From: an uncultured Clostridia bacterium
Lineage (GTDB): Bacteria > Bacillota > Clostridia > Oscillospirales > Acutalibacteraceae
NCBI GenBank assembly: GCA_947364045.1
Contig: CANARN010000013.1
Coordinates: 1-43,195, forward strand
DNA length: 43,195 bases
Direction of reading: 5' to 3'
Numbering within the stretch: position 1 is the first letter of the stretch; each line of letters starts with the position of its first letter. Below the pieces are notes generated by a model that worked only from the letters and a program-made list of their open reading frames with translations, searched no databases and was not told the DNA's origin. Both the position numbers and the translations under genes were made by a program. Below, piece after piece: positions 1-7,667 of this stretch.

Positions 1-132
1 ACAGAAATCCGCAAAGACGTGTCAACTGACAGAAAAGCATTAAAACAGCTCGTCAAAAGAATGAACGAAGGTAAAGTAGAACCGATTCACCTCGATGACA
101 TTCTTGATGATTTTTATACGGAGCATTTTTGA
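1..132 (+). CDS. C-terminal fragment of an unrecognised protein
   Basis: The window opens inside a reading frame that runs without interruption to TGA at 130-132, giving 43 residues. The tail is charged and ends with a run rich in Asp, Phe and His (LDDILDDFYTEHF). I do not recognise a family from so little sequence. It reads as a real gene end because it is followed 58 bp later by a strong terminator-like hairpin and because the frame has no stop from the first base. Function unknown; the start lies outside the window. Confidence 0.5.
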   Translation, partial: TEIRKDVSTDRKALKQLVKRMNEGKVEPIHLDDILDDFYTEHF

Positions 133-189
133 TAATGCAAATTTAATTTGACAAAATTCTGATTGAAATAAAAAATAGAATTAAACTGA

Positions 190-228
190 AAGCACCCCTG
201 CATTGAGCGAATCAATGTGGGGGTGCTT
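190..228 (+). terminator. Hairpin terminator after the partial gene
   Basis: A 17-bp stem (190-206 with 212-228, two G-T wobbles) closes a 5-base loop. It is GC-rich in the middle (GCACCCC / GGGGGTGC). A mixed T-rich stretch follows, so this is probably the terminator of the gene ending at 132. Confidence 0.6.
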
Positions 229-324
229 GTCTTATATTCATAAAATTTTTGACCCCCATTTTTATACTTTGTTACGGCTTTTCACACTGCTTTAAGGGAA
301 ATTTATTAAAAATAAGAAAAATAA

Positions 325-369
325 AAAAGCCTTGAAATTCCTTATATATCAAGGATTTTCAAGGCTTTT
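325..369. terminator. Bidirectional hairpin terminator
   Basis: A 19-bp stem with one mismatch (325-343 with 351-369) begins AAAAGCCTTGAAA and ends in its complement. Downstream on the minus strand the sequence is strongly T-rich (301-324 read in reverse); on the plus strand the arm itself ends in TTTT. It could terminate transcripts from either side. No protein gene is adjacent. Confidence 0.55.
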
Positions 370-372
370 ACT

Positions 373-394
373 TGGCACGCCGGAAGGGATTCGA
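373..394 (-). repeat. Duplicate of the tRNA-Arg(ACG) 3' end
   Basis: These 22 bases are identical to 679-700, the CCA end, acceptor strand and part of the T arm of the tRNA-Arg gene at 679-755, in the same orientation. The rest of the tRNA is absent. Duplicated tRNA 3' ends are the usual trace of site-specific integration at a tRNA gene, so this may be an old attachment-site remnant. Recombination between repeats could also make it. Confidence 0.55.
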
Positions 395-396
395 TA

Positions 397-510
397 GATT
401 TTGCAGGCAAAATCCACTTGTTCGGCGACCGAAATTCAAGGAATTTCAGTACCCGCCTCACGCTCTTCGCTAAAAACAGTCCACCGGGCTGTTTTCTTAA
501 CGCTCAGACC
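397..510. repeat. Palindrome-rich dispersed repeat element
   Basis: Three short hairpins follow one another: GATTTTGC/GCAAAATC (397-414), GAAATTC/GAATTTC (431-447) and AAAACAG/CTGTTTT around a CCACCGG loop (473-495). The last is set in a frame of the form CTAAAAA...CACCG...TTTT..ACG that recurs at 41848-41880 and 42044-42076 with different stem bases. No reading frame is supported here. It looks like a non-autonomous intergenic repeat. Confidence 0.55.
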
Positions 511-513
511 CTC

Positions 514-537
514 ACGGGTTCGAATCCCGTATTCCCA
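514..537 (+). pseudogene. tRNA 3'-end fragment (T arm and acceptor strand)
   Basis: The stretch contains a perfect T arm (ACGGG, TTCGAAT, CCCGT at 514-530) followed by an acceptor-like ATTCCCAC. No matching D arm, anticodon arm or 5' acceptor strand lies upstream; the dispersed repeat is there instead. I read it as the remaining 3' end of a broken tRNA gene on the plus strand. It is opposite in orientation to the tRNA-Arg fragment at 373-394. Confidence 0.4.
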
Positions 538-545
538 CATATAAA

Positions 546-586
546 AATAAAGACAAAACAACTGTAAAAGTCATTTTGTCTTTATT
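546..586. terminator. Hairpin, probable terminator
   Basis: A perfect 13-bp AT-rich stem (546-558 with 574-586; core AAAGACAAAA) with a 15-base loop. The tract beyond it on the minus strand is T-rich. It may be a second terminator behind the minus-strand tRNA or belong to the tRNA remnant at 514-537. Confidence 0.4.
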
Positions 587-631
587 GCGTGAGAAAATGA
601 AAAAAGATATACTCTTAATGGACAAAAAAAT

Positions 632-660
632 AAGTCACGCACCTATACGGTACGCGACTT
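632..660 (-). terminator. Terminator of tRNA-Arg(ACG)
   Basis: Read on the minus strand, a stem AAGTCGCG / GCGTGACTT (one bulged base) is followed at once by a run of Ts (plus-strand A tract 624-630). It lies 19 bp beyond the tRNA CCA end. A small GCGGCA/TGCCGC palindrome sits between the two. Confidence 0.65.
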
Positions 661-678
661 GTCTGCGGCACTTGCCGC

Positions 679-755
679 TGGCACGCCGGAAGGGATTCGA
701 ACCCCCGACCTTTTGGTTCGTAGCCAAACACTCTATCCAGCTGAGCTACCGGCGC
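679..755 (-). tRNA. tRNA-Arg (anticodon ACG)
   Basis: The minus strand gives a complete 77-nt cloverleaf. The acceptor stem GCGCCGG pairs with CCGGCGT (terminal G-U), the D arm is GCTC/GAGC, the anticodon loop reads CTACGAA with ACG at the centre, and the T arm is GGGGG/CCCTT-type around TTCGAAT. Discriminator G and an encoded CCA follow. It reads CGN codons after A34 deamination. A promoter lies at 776-804 and a terminator at 632-660, so it is a single-gene unit. Its 3' end is duplicated at 373-394. Confidence 0.97.
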
Positions 756-775
756 ATTTGCTTTATTGCTCGAAT

Positions 776-804
776 ATGATACCACTTGAAACGGAGTTTG
801 TCAA
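776..804 (-). promoter_or_regulatory. Sigma-A promoter of tRNA-Arg(ACG)
   Basis: On the minus strand TTGACA (804-799) and TATCAT (781-776) are separated by 17 bp. The predicted start lies about 12-15 bp before the mature tRNA 5' end at 755. Confidence 0.75.
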
Positions 805-994
805 CTGTTTTCGGTAAAAAAGCGCAATGAAAAATTATACGGAATTAATATAAGGAAAATATGAGCAAAAGTGACACGGTATTTTAATAAAATTTGTTAA
901 AAGGTCTGTTATTTTTTGAAAGTTTATGTTATTATAGCCTACGTATGTAATTATATATAAATTGATTTACAGCATTTGAAAGGAAATGACCGAA

Positions 995-2461
995 ATGCAA
1001 AAAAAATGCGATGTATTGATAGTTGGCTGCGGAGCAGCGGGGCTTTATACATCTCTTTGTCTTCCCGAAAGCACCAATGTTGTTGTACTTTCAAAAAGAA
1101 ACAATACTTTGTCGAACAGCTCCTTAGCGCAGGGCGGTGTTGCCGCAGTTTTAAGCTTTGAGAACGACAGCTTCGATCTTCATATTGAGGACACTATGAT
1201 TGCAGGTCAGCGTGCTAACGACATTGACGCTGTAACAACTCTTGTGGAAGAGGGACCTGACCAAGTCCGCAAAATTATGGAATACGGCGTTGATTTTGAT
1301 AAAAATGATGACGGCACTCTGCAAAAAACGCTTGAGGGCGGTCATTGCCGAAGAAGAATTGTGCACCACAAGGACACAACGGGCGCTGAAATTGTCAATA
1401 AGCTGTTGGAAGAGGTAAAAAGGCGTAAAAACATTACGCTTATTGAAAATTCACAGGTGTTCAGGCTTACAAGAGTTAAAAACGGCATCTGCGCAAATGT
1501 TTTAAGTGACGGCGGTCAGGATGAATATTTTGCTTCATACTGCGTGCTTGCAACGGGCGGTATCGGCAGAGTTTACAAATATACAACAAACCCTGTTGTC
1601 GCAACGGGCGACGGTATCCGCTTAGCTTATGAAATCGGTGCGAACATTAAGAATTTAAGCTATGTTCAGTTTCATCCGACTGCGTTTAATTCGTCTGACA
1701 ACGAGCAATTCCTCATCAGCGAGGCGGTAAGAGGCGAGGGTGCATATCTTCTTAACTGCAAGAAAGAGCGTTTTATGCACCGTTATGACGAGCGGTTGGA
1801 GCTCGCTCCCCGTGATGTTGTTTCAAAGTCTATTATTATTGAGTCGAGAAGGACAGGCAGTAATAATTTTTATCTTGATATTACCCACAGAGACAGTGAC
1901 TATCTTCACAAGCGTTTCCCCGGTATTTACGAGGGCTGTTTAAAATATAATGTGGATATCACAAAAGACCTTATTCCGATTTTTCCGTGTCAGCATTATC
2001 TTATGGGCGGAATTGAGGTTGACCTTAATTCGCAGACAAGCGTTAACAGGCTTTATGCTGTGGGCGAATGTTCAAACACGGGCGTGCACGGCAAAAACAG
2101 GCTTGCGAGCAACTCCCTTTTAGAGGCGCTTGTATTCGGCAGACGCTGTGCCTTAGATATTGAACGCAGAATTTCGTCGGGAAATCCTGAGGTGGGGATT
2201 AGCGGAAATTATGAATGTGACCTTGACGGCGCACCGCTTATGAAGGGTATTTGCACTGAAATTCGCAATATTATGCAGCGTTCTTACTTTGTAATGCCCG
2301 CCAATGAAGATGTTGTCCGTATGGGCTTTAAGCGTGTTGGCGAAATACTGAACCGTCTTAAAAACGGTAAGTTTAAAATCACAGCCGAGTACTGCGAGGC
2401 GTTAAGCCTTGCAACTGTGGCATATATAATTCTACGGGAGGTCAGTGACAATGATGCTTAA
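995..2461 (+). CDS. nadB: L-aspartate oxidase
   Basis: NadB oxidises L-aspartate to iminoaspartate with FAD, the first step of de novo NAD synthesis. The sequence shows an N-terminal dinucleotide-binding motif (GCGAAG near residue 11), the flavoprotein-family segments SLAQGGVA (near 43), RRRIVHHKDTTG, FHPTAF, RDVVSKS and HYLMGGIEVD. At 488 aa it is somewhat shorter than the usual 500-540. An ATG at 986 is in frame, but AAGGA at 980-984 is only 1 base from it and 10 from the ATG at 995, so I chose 995. The gene overlaps nadC. NadA (quinolinate synthase), which normally takes the unstable product, is not in this window. No convincing promoter was resolved in the AT-rich 880-980 stretch. Confidence 0.95.
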   Translation: MQKKCDVLIVGCGAAGLYTSLCLPESTNVVVLSKRNNTLSNSSLAQGGVAAVLSFENDSFDLHIEDTMIAGQRANDIDAVTTLVEEGPDQVRKIMEYGVDFDKNDDGTLQKTLEGGHCRRRIVHHKDTTGAEIVNKLLEEVKRRKNITLIENSQVFRLTRVKNGICANVLSDGGQDEYFASYCVLATGGIGRVYKYTTNPVVATGDGIRLAYEIGANIKNLSYVQFHPTAFNSSDNEQFLISEAVRGEGAYLLNCKKERFMHRYDERLELAPRDVVSKSIIIESRRTGSNNFYLDITHRDSDYLHKRFPGIYEGCLKYNVDITKDLIPIFPCQHYLMGGIEVDLNSQTSVNRLYAVGECSNTGVHGKNRLASNSLLEALVFGRRCALDIERRISSGNPEVGISGNYECDLDGAPLMKGICTEIRNIMQRSYFVMPANEDVVRMGFKRVGEILNRLKNGKFKITAEYCEALSLATVAYIILREVSDNDA

Positions 2462-3287
2462 TAAATTTTATGTTGACGAAATTATTAAAAAAGCTCTTGA
2501 AGAGGATATAAACTATATTGATGTTTCAGCTGATATGCTTATTCCTGCTGAGCAGCGCAATGACTCTTATTTTGTCGCAAAGGACGAAGGTATTCTCTGC
2601 GGACTTGATATAGCTATGCGTGTTTTCACGCTTCTTGACGATACATTTACATTTTCCGCTTTGAAAAAGGACGGGGATAAAATCCAAAAAGGCGACATAA
2701 TAGCTGAGTTTAACGGTAAAACAAGAGAGCTTTTAAAGGGTGAACGCACAGCTCTTAATATTATTCAGCATATGTCTGGAATTGCGACCGCAACGGCTAA
2801 GGCGGTAGAGCTTTGTAAGGAAACAAATGCGAGTGTTGCAGATACAAGAAAAACGCTTCCGGGACTCAGGGCTTTGCAAAAATATGCGGTTGTATGCGGC
2901 GGAGGAAGAAACCACCGTTTCAATCTTTCTGACGGCGCGATGCTTAAGGATAACCATATTGACGCTTGCGGAGGAATTATTCCTGCTACCCAAATGCTTC
3001 GCTCAAAGCTTGGTCATATGGTAAAAATTGAGGTTGAAACGAGAGATTTTGACGAGGTTCGGCAGGCAGTACAGGCGGGCGCAGACGTTATTATGCTTGA
3101 CAATATGAATTGCGAGCAAATGGCCCAGGCTGTTAAAATCATAGACGGTAAGGCTACTTCTGAGGCTTCGGGCAATATAACCTTAGAAAATATTGCAACA
3201 GTTGCAAAAACGGGTGTTGATATTATTTCTCTCGGAGCGCTTACCCATTCGGTAAAAGCGTTTGACATATCAATGAAGATGAAATAA
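2451..3287 (+). CDS. nadC: Nicotinate-nucleotide diphosphorylase (carboxylating)
   Basis: NadC (quinolinate phosphoribosyltransferase) condenses quinolinate with PRPP to nicotinate mononucleotide. The 278-aa length is normal. Family signatures are DTRKTLPGLRALQKYAV, the CGGGRNHRFNL segment, LKDNHI and the barrel-end motifs VIMLDNM and IISLGALTHS. GTG at 2445 and ATG at 2451 and 2454 are in frame; GGGAGG at 2436-2441 is best placed for 2451. The start overlaps the last 11 bases of nadB in another frame, so the two are probably translationally coupled. PRPP for the reaction would come from a synthetase such as the one at 7668-8840. Confidence 0.95.
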   Translation: MMLNKFYVDEIIKKALEEDINYIDVSADMLIPAEQRNDSYFVAKDEGILCGLDIAMRVFTLLDDTFTFSALKKDGDKIQKGDIIAEFNGKTRELLKGERTALNIIQHMSGIATATAKAVELCKETNASVADTRKTLPGLRALQKYAVVCGGGRNHRFNLSDGAMLKDNHIDACGGIIPATQMLRSKLGHMVKIEVETRDFDEVRQAVQAGADVIMLDNMNCEQMAQAVKIIDGKATSEASGNITLENIATVAKTGVDIISLGALTHSVKAFDISMKMK

Positions 3288-3292
3288 GGACT

Positions 3293-4534
3293 ATGAATTA
3301 CAAAGAATCGGTTGACTATATACATTCTCTTCTGCAATTCGGAATAAAGCCGGGGCTTGAGCGTGTTTCAATGCTTCTTTCGGCTCTCGGCAATCCGCAG
3401 GACAAAATAAAAACGGTGCATATTGCAGGCACAAACGGCAAAGGCTCAACATCAACGCATATTGCAAATATTTTAACTGCGGCAGGGCATAAAACAGGGC
3501 TTTATACATCGCCTTACGTTATCGCCTTTTGTGAGCGGATTCAGATTGACGGACAGATGATTTCGGAAAATTCTCTGGCAAATTCCGTGACAAAAGTTCG
3601 TACGGAAATTGAACGGTTAAATGGAAAAGGCATTGTTATAACTGAATTCGAGGCTATTACTGCGGCGGCGTTTCTTTGCTTTTATGAAGCGGGGTGCGAA
3701 TTTGCGGTTATAGAGGTAGGCTTGGGCGGCAGATTTGACGCGACTAATGTTTTATCGTCGCCGAAGACTTCAGTTATCACCTCAATTTCTCTTGACCATA
3801 CGAAAATTTTGGGCGACACACTCCCGCAAATTGCATTTGAAAAATGCGGTATAATCAAAGAAGGCGTACCCGTTGTTACCTCTGCAAATCAAAACAGTGA
3901 GGTTTTGAGCGTAATTGAACAAACAGCGAGGGACAGAAACTGCAAATTGACGGTGACAAGCCCGAAAAACGCAGAAATTGTCAGAGATGTTCTTGGTGAA
4001 ACTGTTTTTGAATATGACGGTGAAAGATTTACTTTGCACCTTTGCGGTGAGCATCAGATTGAAAATGCTGTAAATGCAATTGAAGCGGCAAGGCTACTTG
4101 ACATTTCCGAAAAATTCATAAAAAAAGGTATTGCAAAAACGCAAATGCTCGCCCGTATGGAGATTATCGGCAAAGAGCCTTTGATTATCCGTGACGGCGG
4201 TCACAACGAGGGCTGCGCAAAAGCTTTGCGGAATTTTATTCTGCGGTATAACATAAAAAACATTAAAATGCTGATTGGTATGATGGCAGATAAGGATACA
4301 GAGCGGTATTTACAGCTTGTATGCCCCTTGTGTGACAGCGTAACCGTTTGCACGCCGTCAAACCCCAGGGCTGAAAGCGCGGAAAATTTGCTCGTTTCCG
4401 CAAAAAAATACTGTGTAAATTCAACTGCGGTAAGTAATCCTAAACAGGCTTACCGACAGGTTTTAAATTCGGCCGGAAAAGACGACGCTGTGCTTTTGTG
4501 CGGTTCGTTTTATTTAATGAGCGATATTTTTTAA
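3293..4534 (+). CDS. folC: Folylpolyglutamate synthase / dihydrofolate synthase
   Basis: FolC adds glutamate to dihydropteroate and to reduced folates, using ATP. The 413-aa protein has the Mur-ligase ATP loop GTNGKGSTS (near residue 45), followed by TSPYV..F.ERI, the central EVGLGGRFDATN, the SISLDHTKILGDT segment, and the C-terminal RDGGHNEGC and LCGSFYLMSD motifs, which are typical of FolC. It starts 5 bp after nadC with AAGGA close to the ATG, in the same operon. The N-terminus MNYKESVDYIHSL matches the family pattern, which supports this start despite the short spacing. Confidence 0.93.
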   Translation: MNYKESVDYIHSLLQFGIKPGLERVSMLLSALGNPQDKIKTVHIAGTNGKGSTSTHIANILTAAGHKTGLYTSPYVIAFCERIQIDGQMISENSLANSVTKVRTEIERLNGKGIVITEFEAITAAAFLCFYEAGCEFAVIEVGLGGRFDATNVLSSPKTSVITSISLDHTKILGDTLPQIAFEKCGIIKEGVPVVTSANQNSEVLSVIEQTARDRNCKLTVTSPKNAEIVRDVLGETVFEYDGERFTLHLCGEHQIENAVNAIEAARLLDISEKFIKKGIAKTQMLARMEIIGKEPLIIRDGGHNEGCAKALRNFILRYNIKNIKMLIGMMADKDTERYLQLVCPLCDSVTVCTPSNPRAESAENLLVSAKKYCVNSTAVSNPKQAYRQVLNSAGKDDAVLLCGSFYLMSDIF

Positions 4535-4552
4535 GGTGAAAGGACTTTCAGA

Positions 4553-7500
4553 ATGAAGGATTTTATTGAGGACAGAATTAAAGTCTTTTTAGAGGAAACG
4601 GAACGCTTAATCGTAAAAAAGAGCGTTATGCAGGACGGCTTTTTATATAAGGAATGTGACTACAAAAAGGGTAACGATTTACCCGAAATTGACGGCACGT
4701 TCCGAGAATTTGTGACATATAAAGACCGCTGGGCAGGGGAGTGCGACAAGCACGCGTGGTTTTATAAAAAAATTACAGTACCCGAGGAGTTCTCCGAGGG
4801 TGAGGCAGAGCTGTCAATTGCGTCGGACGCAACTGTCGGCTGGGCATGTGTTAACCCTCAGTTTATTGCTTATGTTAACGGCAAGCTCGTGCAGGGGATT
4901 GACAAAAACCACCGCGAAATATTTTTAGGCGGACCGGGAGAATATGAAATTTACCTTTACGCTTATACGGGCAGTGTTTTTCCCGAACACGTAGATTTTA
5001 TTGCGACGCTGCGTTTAGTTGATAAAAAAATTAAAAATCTGTATTACGATTTAAAAGTACCCTTTGAAGTACTCGAATTTGAAGATGAAAATTCAAGAAA
5101 CTATTTTGAAATAAAAAAGTATCTCAATAATGCAATTAACTTTATTGATATGCGGAAACCTTATTTAGAGGAGTTTTACGCGTCAATTGACAGGGCAGAG
5201 GAGTACATTCAGAATGAATTTTACGGCAAATACTGCCGCGAGGGTGAAATCCACGCAATTTGTATAGGTCACACCCATATTGACGTGGCTTGGGAGTGGA
5301 CGCTTGCCCAGACAAGAGAAAAGACCTTGCGCTCATTCTCCACTGTTTTGGCTCTTATGAAAAAGTACCCCGAATACAAATTTATGTCGAGTCAGCCTCA
5401 GCTTTACAAATATCTTTCGGAAGAAAGTCCTGAGCTTTACGAAGAGGTAAAGGAAATGGTGAAGCAGGGCAGGTGGGAAGTTGAAGGCGGAATGTGGGTT
5501 GAGGCAGACTGCAACCTTTCCTCAGGTGAAAGCCTTGTCCGTCAGTTCCTTTACGGCAAACGCTTTATGAAAAAGGAATTCGGCGTTGACAGTAAGGTCT
5601 TGTGGCTGCCCGACGTTTTCGGCTATTCGGCGGCGCTTCCGCAAATTATGAACAAATGCGGTATAGACAAATTTATCACATCAAAAATCGGCTGGAATGA
5701 AAGCAATAAAATGCCTTATGACGCATTTTTATGGCACGGAATTGACAATACGCCTGTGTTTACATATTTTATGACAGCGCAGGACAAGCACAGAGACAAA
5801 GAACCGGCTACAAATGTTACATACAATGCAAAGCTCAATGCAAATCAGCTTCGCGGCGCTTATGACCGTTTCCAGCAAAAAGAACTTTATGACGATGTTT
5901 TAATAACCTTCGGCTTCGGCGACGGCGGCGGCGGACCTACCGTCAAAGACCTTGAAATGTACGACCGCCTTAAGAATGGAATCCCCGGCACTTCAACCGC
6001 TGTAATGGGCTTCGCAGGCGATTTCCTCCAAGATGTTAAGAAAAAGACCGAAAACAATCCGCACACACCGCATTGGAACGGCGAGCTTTACCTTGAATTT
6101 CACAGAGGTACATACACTTCTCAAGCGAAAAATAAAAGATATAACCGTAAATCAGAATTTATGTTTGAAACGGCGGAAACGCTCTCGCTCATAAATGAGT
6201 ATTTGACGGGTGAGGTTTACCCGAAAGAAAAAATGCAGTCGGCTTGGGAAACAATTCTTCTTAATCAGTTCCACGACATTATTCCCGGCTCGTCAATCCG
6301 TGAGGTTTATGAGGTTTCTCACGCGCAGTATGAAGAAATCGGCAAAACAGGTACTGAGATTATAAATAATGCCGAGCAAAATATTGCGGACGGCGTTTGC
6401 GCAGATAAAGGATATGTAGTTTTCAATCCGAATTCCTTTGTTTCATCCTCTGCCGTTAAAATAGACGGAGAATATATCTATGCAGAAAATATCCCTGCAA
6501 AGGGCTATAAGGTAATTGTGCCCGAAAAGGCTCAGTCAACCGTTCAGCTTTCCGACAGTGTAATTGAAAATAAATTTTACAAATTAACTCTTGACGAAAA
6601 CGGCAATTTCTCTTCGATTTATGATAAGATTAACAACCGTGAGGTGTTAAAAAACGGCGAAAAGGGCAATGTTTTCACTGTTTATGAGGACTATCCGAGA
6701 GAGTATGACAACTGGGAAATCAGCAGCTATTACACTGAAAAGCATTGGGATATTACAGCGCTTGACAGCATTGAAAAGGTCTGTGAGGGCGAACGGTCAG
6801 GTCTTAAAATTACAAGAACATATAATAACAGCAAAATTGTTCAGACAATTTTTGTCTATGAACACCTTGACAGAATTGATTTTGACACATTTATTGACTG
6901 GAAAGAATCGCACCTTGTGCTTAAAACCAAATTCCCCGTTGATGTAAATGCAAATAAAGCGACTTATGATATTCAGTTTGGTTCTGTTGAACGCCCGACT
7001 CATAAGAATACAAGCTGGGACGCCGCCCGTTTTGAGGTCTGCGCTCATAAATACTGCGATTTGTCTGAATACGGCTACGGTGTCAGTCTTTTGAACGATT
7101 GTAAGTACGGACATTCTGTTCATGACGGGGTAATGAGCCTTACGCTTCTTAAATGCGGCACATTCCCCGACCCGACAGCCGATAAATGCGAGCATAGGTT
7201 CACGTATTCTCTTTGCCCTCACTTGGGCGATTACCGGGAAGCGGGAATAATTCAAAAGGCTTATGAGCTGAATGTGCCAATGACAGCCGTTAAGGTCAGC
7301 GGTAATAAGGGTACGCTTCCGTGTGAATATTCGCTTCTTTCAGCGGATAAAGAAAATGTTATTTTTGAAACGGTGAAAAAGGCAGAGGACGGCGATGATA
7401 TAATTCTTCGCGGATACGAGTGCTTTAATAAGCGCACCGATGTTACACTAACGCTCGGCGTGCCTGTAAAGAGCGCATATATCTGCGATATGCTCGAAAA

Positions 7501-7588
7501 CGAGGAAACCGAAATCCCTGTAATTGACAGCAAAATTTCCCTTACCTTCAAACCGTTTGAGATAATTACGGTGAAATTAAAAAAGTAA
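4553..7588 (+). CDS. Alpha-mannosidase, glycoside hydrolase family 38
   Basis: A 1011-aa GH38 enzyme that should release alpha-linked mannose from glycans or oligosaccharides. The catalytic half begins near residue 238 with GHTHIDVAWEWTLAQTREK (zinc-binding His and Asp). It continues with GGMWVEADCN and WLPDVFGYS near 350, whose Asp is the nucleophile position of the family. LNQFHDIIPGSSI follows near 580, then the beta-sandwich C-terminal domains. There is no signal peptide, so it is probably cytosolic and acts on imported oligosaccharides. AAAGGAC precedes the ATG by a suitable distance. It is the last gene of the nadBC-folC run and its function is unrelated to the others. Full length for the bacterial clade. 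Confidence 0.95.
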   Translation: MKDFIEDRIKVFLEETERLIVKKSVMQDGFLYKECDYKKGNDLPEIDGTFREFVTYKDRWAGECDKHAWFYKKITVPEEFSEGEAELSIASDATVGWACVNPQFIAYVNGKLVQGIDKNHREIFLGGPGEYEIYLYAYTGSVFPEHVDFIATLRLVDKKIKNLYYDLKVPFEVLEFEDENSRNYFEIKKYLNNAINFIDMRKPYLEEFYASIDRAEEYIQNEFYGKYCREGEIHAICIGHTHIDVAWEWTLAQTREKTLRSFSTVLALMKKYPEYKFMSSQPQLYKYLSEESPELYEEVKEMVKQGRWEVEGGMWVEADCNLSSGESLVRQFLYGKRFMKKEFGVDSKVLWLPDVFGYSAALPQIMNKCGIDKFITSKIGWNESNKMPYDAFLWHGIDNTPVFTYFMTAQDKHRDKEPATNVTYNAKLNANQLRGAYDRFQQKELYDDVLITFGFGDGGGGPTVKDLEMYDRLKNGIPGTSTAVMGFAGDFLQDVKKKTENNPHTPHWNGELYLEFHRGTYTSQAKNKRYNRKSEFMFETAETLSLINEYLTGEVYPKEKMQSAWETILLNQFHDIIPGSSIREVYEVSHAQYEEIGKTGTEIINNAEQNIADGVCADKGYVVFNPNSFVSSSAVKIDGEYIYAENIPAKGYKVIVPEKAQSTVQLSDSVIENKFYKLTLDENGNFSSIYDKINNREVLKNGEKGNVFTVYEDYPREYDNWEISSYYTEKHWDITALDSIEKVCEGERSGLKITRTYNNSKIVQTIFVYEHLDRIDFDTFIDWKESHLVLKTKFPVDVNANKATYDIQFGSVERPTHKNTSWDAARFEVCAHKYCDLSEYGYGVSLLNDCKYGHSVHDGVMSLTLLKCGTFPDPTADKCEHRFTYSLCPHLGDYREAGIIQKAYELNVPMTAVKVSGNKGTLPCEYSLLSADKENVIFETVKKAEDGDDIILRGYECFNKRTDVTLTLGVPVKSAYICDMLENEETEIPVIDSKISLTFKPFEIITVKLKK

Positions 7589-7608
7589 AATCCAATAAAT
7601 AACAAAAA

Positions 7609-7646
7609 ACCGCCGATGAATTGTTCAAACTCATCGGCGGTAACTT
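7609..7646. terminator. Bidirectional terminator between the mannosidase and prs
   Basis: An 11-bp perfect stem (ACCGCCGATGA, 7609-7619, with 7631-7641) is followed by a T tract on the plus strand and preceded by an A tract, so it serves both convergent genes. Confidence 0.85.
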
Positions 7647-7667
7647 TTTATTTAATTTTCGTTTTAA

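Noticed and set aside
395..540. Split tRNA or tRNA with a self-splicing intron
   Set aside because: The fragments at 373-394 and 514-537 are both 3' ends, on opposite strands, and the insert lacks group I intron core elements and is too short.
576..779. 67-residue open frame on the plus strand
   Set aside because: It runs through the terminator and antisense to tRNA-Arg(ACG), with no ribosome site and no family resemblance.
880..985. NiaR-type operator or riboswitch before nadB
   Set aside because: No palindrome or conserved aptamer core could be recognised in this AT-rich stretch.
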